A stretch of 5,103 nt of DNA from Bacteroidetes bacterium UBA7688 (GTDB taxonomy: Bacteria; Bacteroidota; Bacteroidia; Chitinophagales; Chitinophagaceae), in NCBI GenBank assembly GCA_002482815.1, contig DLGS01000217.1, positions 1 through 5,103 of the forward strand. The letters are read 5' to 3'. This document shows, one piece after another, positions 1 through 5,103 of this stretch (position 1 is its first letter; each line of letters starts with the position of its first letter). The position numbers and the translations under genes are program-made. Under the pieces are notes generated by a model that was not told where the DNA came from, ran no database searches, and saw only the letters and a list, made by a program, of their open reading frames with translations.

Positions 1-440
1 CTGATACTCGTTTTTGATTTGGGTAAAGGAAATGATTCCAACATTGTGTTGCATTCCCAGATTTCTTCCGGTTGTTTTCCGAAGTTTTCTTCATATCGCC
101 GGCACGTATTTTCTTTGGCTGCTTCAAATTTTTCTGCCTGCCTACGGTTGTGGGTAGAAGGAATATGTTCAATTCTTTTATCCAGCACTTTGCAAAACTG
201 GCTGTAGGATTGGGTAAAAATGAGGTGCTGGTGCCATACGATGTCAACAATTTCTGATGGAGATACCATCGTGTCGCTTGTTGCAGCCAGGAACATAAAT
301 TTTTTGTATTCCAGAATGGCTTGTTGTGTAAAACTGATTGTCCAGGCATTCTCGTGTGCCAGTCTGGTGGAAAAACCGTATTCGCTTAATGGAAGGTCAG
401 GATCGAATGCCAGCACTTTTGTCCACAAACTATTATCCAT
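1..440 (-). CDS. WHxHL-motif (GRDP-like / TIGR04222-type N-terminal domain) protein, C-terminus cut by window edge
   Basis: The start codon is ATG at 440-438 and 146 codons are visible before the window ends, so the C-terminal part is missing. An in-frame TGA lies just upstream with no ATG between, which fixes the start; a GGAAG at 451-455 sits 10 nt from it. The product begins MDNSLWTKVLAF and has an acidic/hydrophobic helix with FSTRLAHENAW (residues 23-33). The signature IVDIVWHQHLIFTQSY (64-79) follows, then C83, H92 and PSTH (94-97), and KFEAAKENTCRRYEENFG near 104-121. From memory this order matches the N-terminal domain of bacterial proteins named glycine-rich domain-containing or TIGR04222 membrane proteins, where the core reads roughly DEVWHLHL..T..Y..FC followed by a HHGPT-like stretch. 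The molecular function of that domain is unknown to me. No signal peptide is visible. After about residue 130 the sequence becomes Pro/Ser/Lys-rich, which may be a linker to a second domain outside the window. The domain match is fairly sure; the overall architecture cannot be judged. Confidence 0.8.
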   Translation of the reverse strand, partial: MDNSLWTKVLAFDPDLPLSEYGFSTRLAHENAWTISFTQQAILEYKKFMFLAATSDTMVSPSEIVDIVWHQHLIFTQSYSQFCKVLDKRIEHIPSTHNRRQAEKFEAAKENTCRRYEENFGKQPEEIWECNTMLESFPLPKSKTSI

Positions 441-468
441 ACATTTTATACTTCCGGATTTTGTTATT

Positions 469-476
469 CAAATTTA
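469..476 (-). promoter_or_regulatory. Putative Bacteroidota -7 box for the WHxHL gene
   Basis: On the minus strand this reads TAAATTTG, an exact match to the Bacteroidota -7 consensus TAnnTTTG, and it ends 28 nt before the ATG at 440. No good TTTG -33 element is found about 19-21 bp further upstream, so the call rests on the -7 box and its position. It suggests the gene can be transcribed independently of the permease gene upstream. Confidence 0.4.
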
Positions 477-538
477 GATGAACAAATTGAGGATTCATCA
501 TTAAGTTTGGATTAAGGATTCCAGACTTAGGAATACGC

Positions 539-1879
539 TCATATCTTCTCAAACGGCCATTCATCCTTTCTTTTCGATTTGATAAAATAGACGATGCTGC
601 CCATGGTTATGACCAGCAAACCTGACAAGACCATCTTTGTTCCGGTTGAAACCAACACACCCAGCCAAAGAACAATGGCCAGGTAAACGGGCAGCGGAAA
701 CAAAGGCATTTTATAGGGGAAATTCGTCTCTTTCTTTTTGCGGCGCAATAATAAAAGACCAATGGCCTGGCCAATAAACTGGATAATGATGCGCATTGCC
801 AGTATGGCGGAGATAACATCTTTCAGCTTAAACAGCAGACTGAAAACGAAGGCTACCGAACCCAATACCAGCAAGGACACATAAGGGAAATTGCGGGTAG
901 GGTGTAAGCGTCCAAAAACTTCCAGGAAAGCACCATCTTTTGCAGCAGCATAAGGAATGCGGCTATAACCCAATGTAGCAGAAAAAACGGAGGCAAAGGC
1001 AACCCACAAAATCAGAATAGTAAGTACGGCAGCAGCAGTATCGCCCGCCAGTCTTTGCATAAATAAGCTCAGGACAAATTCGCTGTCCTTGGCTTCCTGC
1101 CAGGGAATAACACTGACCACGCTGATGTTCATACTCAGGTAAAGCACCGCAATTCCTGCGATGGAAAAGAACATGCTTCGGGGGATATTTTTTTCCGGGT
1201 TTTTGATTTCGGCACCCAGATGGCAAATGTTATAATAACCCAAATAGCTGTAGATCGTTTTGACACTTGCAAATCCTACTGCTGCCACCAAGGCATAATT
1301 CATTTGCAGCCCGTCATTGATATGCTGGATAGGTTCCAGGAAATGACCGTGCATGATGCCGCCACCGATAATCCAGAATAGGGTAGCCAGGACGCCAATC
1401 CAGAGCAGCACACTGATTTTGCCGATCGTTTCGATGTTGCGGTAGAGTAATAGTACAATCAGAATGACCACCGATCCGCTTACCATCTTAGAATATATCG
1501 GTTCCAATGGTACGAGATAGGAAAAGTAGGCCGCAAAGCCAATCGCAGCAGAGGCAATGACGAGAGGCGCCTGTATCATTGTTTGCCACACAAACAGGAA
1601 ACTCATATATCTTCCGGCGTCATTTTTTCCATAGGCTTCTTTCAAAAAATGATAGGAACCTCCGGCGTTGGGATAAGCTGCGCCCAATTCACTCCATATC
1701 ATTGCGTCAACAAAAGACAAAACTGCTCCGAGAATCCAGGCGTATAAAAAGTAAGCGCCGTTCATCAGGCCAATCACCATCGGTAGGGTAATGAACGGGC
1801 CAATGCCTACCATATCTATCATGTTGATAGCGGTGGCCTGCGCCAGTCCCAGGTGACGTTGCATCTTTTGTTCTGCCAT
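539..1879 (-). CDS. APC-superfamily amino acid permease
   Basis: This is a 446-residue inner-membrane permease with about 12 hydrophobic helices (roughly residues 16-37, 42-62, 92-120, 133-147, 153-173, 194-216, 236-257, 281-306, 332-351, 353-378, 394-412, 414-434). APC hallmarks are in order. GIGPFITLP (25-33) is the unwound helix 1 substrate site; GGSYHFLKEAYG (73-84) follows helix 2. SYLGYYNICHLGAEIKNP (211-228) leading into NIPRS is the classic helix 6 and following-loop signature. SRIPYAAAKDGAF (306-318) with FGRLHP is the helix 8-9 loop. The family imports amino acids or related amines, usually with protons or by exchange; the substrate cannot be read from sequence. The frame extends to a TTG at 1912, but I chose the ATG at 1879: the product then begins MAEQKMQRHLGL, as family members do, after an AAAGAAAC purine stretch. 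It diverges from the DUF72 gene and lies upstream of the WHxHL gene in the same direction. No frameshift or lost motif is seen. Confidence 0.9.
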   Translation of the reverse strand: MAEQKMQRHLGLAQATAINMIDMVGIGPFITLPMVIGLMNGAYFLYAWILGAVLSFVDAMIWSELGAAYPNAGGSYHFLKEAYGKNDAGRYMSFLFVWQTMIQAPLVIASAAIGFAAYFSYLVPLEPIYSKMVSGSVVILIVLLLYRNIETIGKISVLLWIGVLATLFWIIGGGIMHGHFLEPIQHINDGLQMNYALVAAVGFASVKTIYSYLGYYNICHLGAEIKNPEKNIPRSMFFSIAGIAVLYLSMNISVVSVIPWQEAKDSEFVLSLFMQRLAGDTAAAVLTILILWVAFASVFSATLGYSRIPYAAAKDGAFLEVFGRLHPTRNFPYVSLLVLGSVAFVFSLLFKLKDVISAILAMRIIIQFIGQAIGLLLLRRKKKETNFPYKMPLFPLPVYLAIVLWLGVLVSTGTKMVLSGLLVITMGSIVYFIKSKRKDEWPFEKI

Positions 1880-1974
1880 AGTTTCTTTAAACGAAATAAA
1901 ATAATTGGGCAAGGTAGTCTTTCCTTTTCATAGGTTAAAATGTCCTTCTTTTATAGCTGAATAGAGATTAATGG

Positions 1975-1982
1975 TATTTTTG
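1975..1982 (+). promoter_or_regulatory. Putative Bacteroidota -7 box for the DUF72 gene
   Basis: The sequence TATTTTTG matches TAnnTTTG exactly and ends 22 nt before the ATG at 2005. A T-rich stretch (1948-1953) lies near the expected -33 position but is not a clean TTTG. It sits in the 125-bp gap shared with the divergent permease gene. Confidence 0.45.
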
Positions 1983-2004
1983 TCGAAACCTAAAATGCAA
2001 ACTG

Positions 2005-2898
2005 ATGGACTTTGGAAAAGTAGATAATCCCGGAGATATAAATTTCGGACTTCCGAATGATGCACCACAAACTAAAAAAGTATTAGAGGCAAATAAAACG
2101 GACCAGCCTTTCGACGTGTCTGTTGGTTGTGCCAAATGGAATAAAAAAGACCTGAAGGGATTTTACCCGAAAGGCACAAAAGACGAACTGGTGTATTATT
2201 CCACACAGTTCAATTCTATTGAGCTGAATGCAACCTTCTACGGGATGCCCGATGCCGCACAGGTCGAAACCTGGAAGGAAAAGACGCCCGATAATTTTCG
2301 TTTTTTCCCAAAGATTACCAATACGGTTACGCATTTTAAGCGCTTGATTAATGTAAATGAACCCTTAGAACTCTTTTGTGATGCAGTGAGTCATTTTGAT
2401 CAGAAGCTCGGCATGGTTTTTATGCAGCTGCACGACAATTTTGCACCAAAGGATTTTGAAAGATTGAAGGGGGTTCTTGAAAAATTTCCTGCCGGTATTC
2501 CGCTTGGTGTGGAAGTACGCAATGCGGCCTGGTTTTCCGATCCGAAAGTAAAGGAAGAGTTTGGTGACCTGTTGGAGAAACTTGGTATGGCTAATATTAT
2601 TGTGGATACAGCCGGCCGCCGTGATATGCTGCATATGCGGCTTACCAGTCCTGTTGCCTTTATTCGTTATGTGGGTGCCAATCACCCGAGCGATGTTGAC
2701 CGTTTGGATGAATGGGTACTTAGAATTAAGAAATGGCGCAAAGAAGGTTTACAAAAATTGTACTTTTTTGTTCACCAGAATATTGAGCTGGAATCACCCT
2801 TACTGGCTACTCATTTTATTGAAAAAATGAATAAGGAATTTAAACTGGATCTTCCTGTTCCTGCCAGGCAAAGTAGCCAACAATCGATGTTTGACTAA
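2005..2898 (+). CDS. DUF72 (YecE-like) domain protein
   Basis: This is a 297-residue soluble protein with no signal peptide, so probably cytoplasmic. DUF72 landmarks appear in order: VSVGCAKW (38-45, where many members have a GTSGW-type strand); FYPKGTKDELVYYSTQF (53-69); SIELNATFYGMP (71-82), the strongest family signature; W90 and TPDNFRFFPKITNTVTH (94-110); KLGMVFMQLHDNF (134-146); GVEVRNAAWF (168-177); and VAFIRYVG (217-224). The family is expected to adopt a TIM-barrel-like fold, and its biochemical role is not established. The C-terminal strand reads YFFVHQNIELESPLLA (253-268) instead of the NN-containing stretch of E. coli YecE, apparently the form common in Bacteroidota. A variable 35-residue N-terminal extension precedes the domain. 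The ATG at 2005 is 22 nt after an exact -7 box; a nearby ATG at 1995 is out of frame and opens only ten codons. The stop lies 2 bp from the stop of the convergent esterase gene. Confidence 0.9.
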   Translation: MDFGKVDNPGDINFGLPNDAPQTKKVLEANKTDQPFDVSVGCAKWNKKDLKGFYPKGTKDELVYYSTQFNSIELNATFYGMPDAAQVETWKEKTPDNFRFFPKITNTVTHFKRLINVNEPLELFCDAVSHFDQKLGMVFMQLHDNFAPKDFERLKGVLEKFPAGIPLGVEVRNAAWFSDPKVKEEFGDLLEKLGMANIIVDTAGRRDMLHMRLTSPVAFIRYVGANHPSDVDRLDEWVLRIKKWRKEGLQKLYFFVHQNIELESPLLATHFIEKMNKEFKLDLPVPARQSSQQSMFD

Positions 2899-2900
2899 GG

Positions 2901-3623
2901 TCAGGGTTGGTTCAGCCATTTATTCAGATCAGCTAATTCATCCTGATTAATGGAATGACCCATCTGTTTGTAGGTGTGAAACTCAGGATTCAGGTTCATT
3001 TCTTTCAGATACCTGTTTGCTTCGGTAGCAAAGCTATAGGCGACGCGATTATCGGCATCGCCATGGCCAATAAATATCCTGAGTTTCTTAAAGGCTGCAG
3101 TAACCTTTACCTGGGCTTTTAATGGTTCGAATATTTTACCGCTTAGCGGTGCGATTCCTTTCAGGAGTTCAGGTGAGGTAAGTCCTACTTCGAAGCTCAT
3201 CATTCCTCCCTGGCTAAACCCTGACAGATAGACTTGTGCAGCATCGGCTTTGTATTTTTTGACGATGGCGGGAATCATTGCTTTAACTTTTGCCACACTG
3301 TTGGCAATGTCTATCCTGTTACCCAGCATCTTTCCGTCTGTCATTTCCATACCAAACCATTGATAGCTGTTGTTGCCCATTGGCATTGGTGCCCGCAACG
3401 AAATGATAAGGAAATTCTGCGGCAGATTATCCTTCAGGTCAAACAGGTCGGCCTCGTTGCTGCCATAGCCATGCATCAGTATCAACACGGGCGTATGTAC
3501 TGATTTTTTATTAGGTTGACGCACCAGGTAGGGGAGTGCCAGATCGGCTTGCAATTCTGACTGAGCGAACAGCAGATGAGGAATCAAAAACAGGAATAGC
3601 AGGAGGGTTTTGAACAATTTCAT
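2901..3623 (-). CDS. Secreted serine esterase, phospholipase/carboxylesterase family alpha/beta-hydrolase
   Basis: This is a 240-residue precursor with a clear Sec signal peptide: K2 and K5, a Leu/Phe core at 7-19, and likely cleavage after A20 (LLFA|QSE). There is no lipobox, so the enzyme should be released into the periplasm or beyond. The rest fits the Abhydrolase_2 family (PF02230): HGYGSNEADLFDL (51-63) supplies the oxyanion region, RAPMPMGNNSYQWFGME (77-93) is the typical Trp-containing loop, GFSQGG (135-140) carries nucleophile S137, HGDADNRVAY (187-196) carries the acid, probably D191, and MGHSI (221-225) carries H223. The catalytic triad is complete. The family hydrolyses carboxylic or thioester bonds in small esters, lysophospholipids or acylated proteins; the substrate here is unknown. 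The open frame extends to a TTG at 3716 and an ATG at 3671, but the ATG at 3623 is preferred because the signal peptide starts there and a -7 box lies between 3623 and 3671. It is transcribed divergently from the T9SS protein gene. Confidence 0.9.
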   Translation of the reverse strand: MKLFKTLLLFLFLIPHLLFAQSELQADLALPYLVRQPNKKSVHTPVLILMHGYGSNEADLFDLKDNLPQNFLIISLRAPMPMGNNSYQWFGMEMTDGKMLGNRIDIANSVAKVKAMIPAIVKKYKADAAQVYLSGFSQGGMMSFEVGLTSPELLKGIAPLSGKIFEPLKAQVKVTAAFKKLRIFIGHGDADNRVAYSFATEANRYLKEMNLNPEFHTYKQMGHSINQDELADLNKWLNQP

Positions 3624-3649
3624 CAGGATGCTTTGATTAGGTATGCCAA

Positions 3650-3657
3650 CAAATTTA
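3650..3657 (-). promoter_or_regulatory. Putative Bacteroidota -7 box for the esterase gene
   Basis: On the minus strand this reads TAAATTTG, an exact TAnnTTTG match ending 26 nt before the ATG at 3623. A TTG at 3676-3674 lies 16 bp upstream, slightly close for a -33 element. The box falls downstream of the alternative ATG at 3671, so a transcript starting here could only use the 3623 start. Confidence 0.45.
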
Positions 3658-3731
3658 TGTGTTTTGCTCATCACAAGGTTTTTCAGAAATTGAACATGCA
3701 AAATAATGCTCTTCAATTGTTCTATACCTTT

Positions 3732-3762
3732 TGATAAAATTCATATATTTATCTGATAAAAT
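3732..3762 (+). promoter_or_regulatory. Possible operator/promoter region: 9-bp direct repeat, 13-bp palindrome and weak -7 box
   Basis: TGATAAAAT occurs at 3732-3740 and again at 3754-3762, exactly 22 bp apart (about two helical turns). The second copy overlaps a 13-bp palindrome at 3748-3760, TTTATC-T-GATAAA. Between them, TATATTTA at 3744-3751 matches the first seven bases of TAnnTTTG and ends 21 nt before the ATG at 3773. A repressor or activator site over the start of the T9SS gene is possible. The region is very A+T-rich, so chance is a real alternative. Confidence 0.25.
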
Positions 3763-3772
3763 AAGAAACACC

Positions 3773-4654
3773 ATGCTATTAAAACTACTTTTTGGCTTTT
3801 GTATGCTGGCAGCCACACCCAGCCAGGCCCAGGTCCTTTTTCATAATCCAAATTTTGACACCTATAGCAGTTGTCCTGATAATCTTGGCCAGGTCACCCG
3901 GTCGGAACATTGGATAGACGTGGTGAATACCGCAGACTTTTACAATTGTAATTTCCAGTCTTATGGCAGCTATCCTACCGGTACACCATCTTTTTCTGGG
4001 ACCGGTTGCATGGGTTTTGCATCTTATGGTGATTTGAATGGTTCGGCTGAGGCAATCGGGCAAAGCCTCGCTGTTCCTATTGTGAAAGGCAAAAGCTACT
4101 CGATAAGGCTGATGACCAAAAAAGCAAAATCCGGCGCCTGGAGCAGCAATTGTGGCGGTGTCGCTTTCTATGGCTTCAAGTCAACCGTTCCTCCAGCCAC
4201 TACCAGTATTCATGTGTCCGGAATAGCAGGGACGGACCTGCTGGCTAAGACCGCAATGATTACAGACACCGGATGGATCCCACAGGTGATCACATTTACC
4301 GCCGCAGATAATTATAGTTTTGTTGCGTTGACGGTAGAGAAAGTGCCATCTTGTAAAACTTACCTTTTTGTAGATAGTCTTATTACAAAAGAACAAAGTG
4401 GAGGCAGTATAGCAGGCATTTCTGCCGACGCTCTATTACGAGTTTATCCCAACCCAAGTAGCGGTATAGTACAGGTAGAGTCTTCAGCGCAGATAGATCA
4501 GATTAAAGTGACAGATGTACTTGGTCGTACATTTTTGCAGGAGGCGCCGAATACAATGAATTATCATTTACAAATCGATATGCCTGGAATTTATATTTTG
4601 CACATTTTTAGCCAGGGTCAATGGAGCAAACATAAAATAATTATTAAGGAATAA
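3773..4654 (+). CDS. Exported galactose-binding-like beta-sandwich protein with T9SS sorting tail
   Basis: This is a 293-residue precursor. The signal peptide runs from MLLKLLFGF to a likely cleavage after A19 (PSQA|QVL). The domain at about 21-205 opens with NPNFDTYSSCP (25-35), then HWIDVVNTADFYNC (46-59), SGTGCMGFASYGDLNG (75-90), AEAIGQSLAVPIVKGKSYSI (92-111) and VAFYGF (130-135). This N.sFe.y..CP / W....tpDyf..C / Y..G layout recalls the beta-sandwich domain found in Bacteroidota outer-membrane and gliding-type proteins, often fused to an OmpA domain, which is absent here. Five Cys remain after cleavage (34, 59, 79, 127, 194). Residues 222-293 form a T9SS type A sorting domain (TIGR04183-like): VYPNPSSG (224-231), IKVTDVLGR (244-252), MPGIYILHI (270-278) and a basic end KHKIIIKE. 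After Sec export it should cross the outer membrane by T9SS, with the tail removed and the protein released or anchored. Ligand and role are unknown; sugar binding is only inference. The frame opens at a TTG at 3731, but the ATG at 3773 gives the clean signal peptide. Confidence 0.85.
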   Translation: MLLKLLFGFCMLAATPSQAQVLFHNPNFDTYSSCPDNLGQVTRSEHWIDVVNTADFYNCNFQSYGSYPTGTPSFSGTGCMGFASYGDLNGSAEAIGQSLAVPIVKGKSYSIRLMTKKAKSGAWSSNCGGVAFYGFKSTVPPATTSIHVSGIAGTDLLAKTAMITDTGWIPQVITFTAADNYSFVALTVEKVPSCKTYLFVDSLITKEQSGGSIAGISADALLRVYPNPSSGIVQVESSAQIDQIKVTDVLGRTFLQEAPNTMNYHLQIDMPGIYILHIFSQGQWSKHKIIIKE

Positions 4655-4718
4655 ATTTAGTGTTAGAATTGACCCTTAGTACCAAGCTTAGGCGCACTTG
4701 TTCATTTTTAATTTCTAT

Positions 4719-5103
4719 CTACAACTTCTCTGTTAGATATTTCCAGTAACGAAGGGGCATGTGTTGCCGGTGTAGTTTTGGATTATTGCGGGAGGCGATG
4801 TTCACACTTTTGAAATAATTACCCCACAGGCGCTCATATTCTTTTTCATTTTCATTAAGCAAATGGTCGGCGTTGTTTTTTCCCTGAAGAAGCTGTTTGA
4901 AATCAATGTCCACAGTCGTCACAGCATTCAGGTCATAAAAAATTCCATAGTTTCTGCGCATATCATATATCAGCCATTTCTGGTCGGTATAACGCCTTTC
5001 GAAATGAGCGGCAATGAGCGGAAGAACATTAAAATCGGGTTCCACCGTGGCGTAATACAAATCATCTTCTGTTTGCCGAAACCGTACAAAGGCCTCCATA
5101 CTC
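4719..5103 (-). CDS. TIGR03915/DUF4130-family DNA metabolism protein, C-terminal part; N-terminus beyond window edge
   Basis: The frame is open to the right edge and ends in TAG at 4721-4719; 127 codons plus the stop are visible. The ATG at 5099 is very probably internal, because family proteins have an MxAFVRF motif in mid-protein after roughly 120-130 residues. Visible family features are MEAFVRFR, VEPDFNVLPLIAAHFERRY, WLIYDMRRNYGIFYDL, and the C-terminal signature LWGNYFKSVNIASRNN followed by MPLRYWKYLTEKL. These fit the 'probable DNA metabolism protein' family TIGR03915 (DUF4130 region). Its members are usually encoded next to a radical SAM protein of the TIGR03916 type and are proposed, not proven, to act in DNA repair or modification together with a uracil-DNA-glycosylase-like domain. 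The left neighbour is an unrelated convergent gene, so any adjacent radical SAM partner should lie to the right, upstream of this gene. The visible part shows no damage. Confidence 0.85.
   Translation of the reverse strand, partial: SMEAFVRFRQTEDDLYYATVEPDFNVLPLIAAHFERRYTDQKWLIYDMRRNYGIFYDLNAVTTVDIDFKQLLQGKNNADHLLNENEKEYERLWGNYFKSVNIASRNNPKLHRQHMPLRYWKYLTEKL

Noticed and set aside
19..477. Overlapping plus-strand open frames of 60-85 codons at the left end
   Set aside because: They are shadows of the minus-strand WHxHL gene: no recognisable motifs, mutual overlap, and a clear family match on the other strand.
518..534. Small hairpin ATTCC-(7 nt)-GGAAT downstream of the permease stop as a terminator
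   Set aside because: The stem is only 5 bp with three A/T pairs and no U-tract follows on the minus strand, so it is too weak to call.
1880..1912. TTG start at 1912 adding 11 residues to the permease
   Set aside because: The extension has no family counterpart, and a -7-like box (1916-1910) overlaps the TTG, so the ATG at 1879 is favoured.
1931..1992. Inverted repeat TAGGTT (1931-1936) / AACCTA (1987-1992) in the divergent permease-DUF72 gap
   Set aside because: Only 6 bp arms 50 bp apart with no extension; expected by chance in a 125-bp region.
3624..3716. N-terminal extension of the esterase from TTG 3716 or ATG 3671
   Set aside because: It would bury a clear signal peptide 15-31 residues inside the protein, and the -7 box at 3650-3657 would lie within the coding region.
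4655..4718. Bidirectional terminator between the convergent T9SS and TIGR03915 genes
   Set aside because: The CCAAGCTTAGG near-palindrome has no loop, and the other short repeats are direct (CTTAG twice), so no stable stem with a T-run is visible in this 64-bp gap.
1..5103. Mobile element, CRISPR array, prophage or defence island
   Set aside because: No transposase, integrase, terminal repeats, spaced repeat array, tRNA or toxin-antitoxin-like small gene pair was seen; all genes look like chromosomal housekeeping or surface functions.

Overview
The window looks like ordinary chromosomal DNA from a free-living member of the Bacteroidota, probably Chitinophagales or Cytophagales. Four things point there: a secreted protein with a type IX secretion (T9SS) C-terminal sorting tail, an N-terminal domain of the kind found in large Bacteroidota surface proteins, start regions with little or no Shine-Dalgarno signal, and Bacteroidota-type -7 boxes (TAnnTTTG) upstream of the genes. 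Base composition looks even and moderate (estimated by eye), and nothing marks foreign or mobile DNA.

Layout: six protein genes cover nearly everything. (1) 1-440, minus, runs off the left edge: N-terminal part of a protein with the WHxHL-type domain seen in glycine-rich-domain-like (GRDP-like)/TIGR04222 proteins. (2) 539-1879, minus: complete 12-helix APC-superfamily amino acid permease. (3) 2005-2898, plus, divergent from the permease: DUF72 (YecE-like) protein. (4) 2901-3623, minus, tail to tail with DUF72 with only 2 bp between stop codons: secreted serine esterase of the phospholipase/carboxylesterase family. (5) 3773-4654, plus, divergent from the esterase: exported beta-sandwich protein with a T9SS tail. 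(6) 4719-5103, minus, runs off the right edge: C-terminal part of a TIGR03915/DUF4130 DNA-metabolism protein, the usual partner of a radical SAM protein.

The genes do not form one operon. Orientation changes at nearly every boundary (minus, minus, plus, minus, plus, minus), and only genes 1 and 2 share a direction. Gene 2 lies upstream of gene 1, 98 bp apart, and gene 1 has its own -7 box. The two divergent gaps (1880-2004 and 3624-3772) hold the promoters. No gap exceeds about 150 bp. I see no RNA genes, insertion sequences, CRISPR, prophage or strong intrinsic terminators.

For three genes (2, 4 and 5) the longest open frame begins at a TTG. I moved each start to a downstream ATG, using signal peptides, family N-termini and -7 box positions.

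I do not see a clear undescribed multi-gene system. The leads most worth following are the two edge-truncated genes (what follows the WHxHL domain, and whether a radical SAM partner lies just beyond the right edge), the standalone T9SS-exported beta-sandwich protein, and a palindrome/direct-repeat cluster at its promoter.
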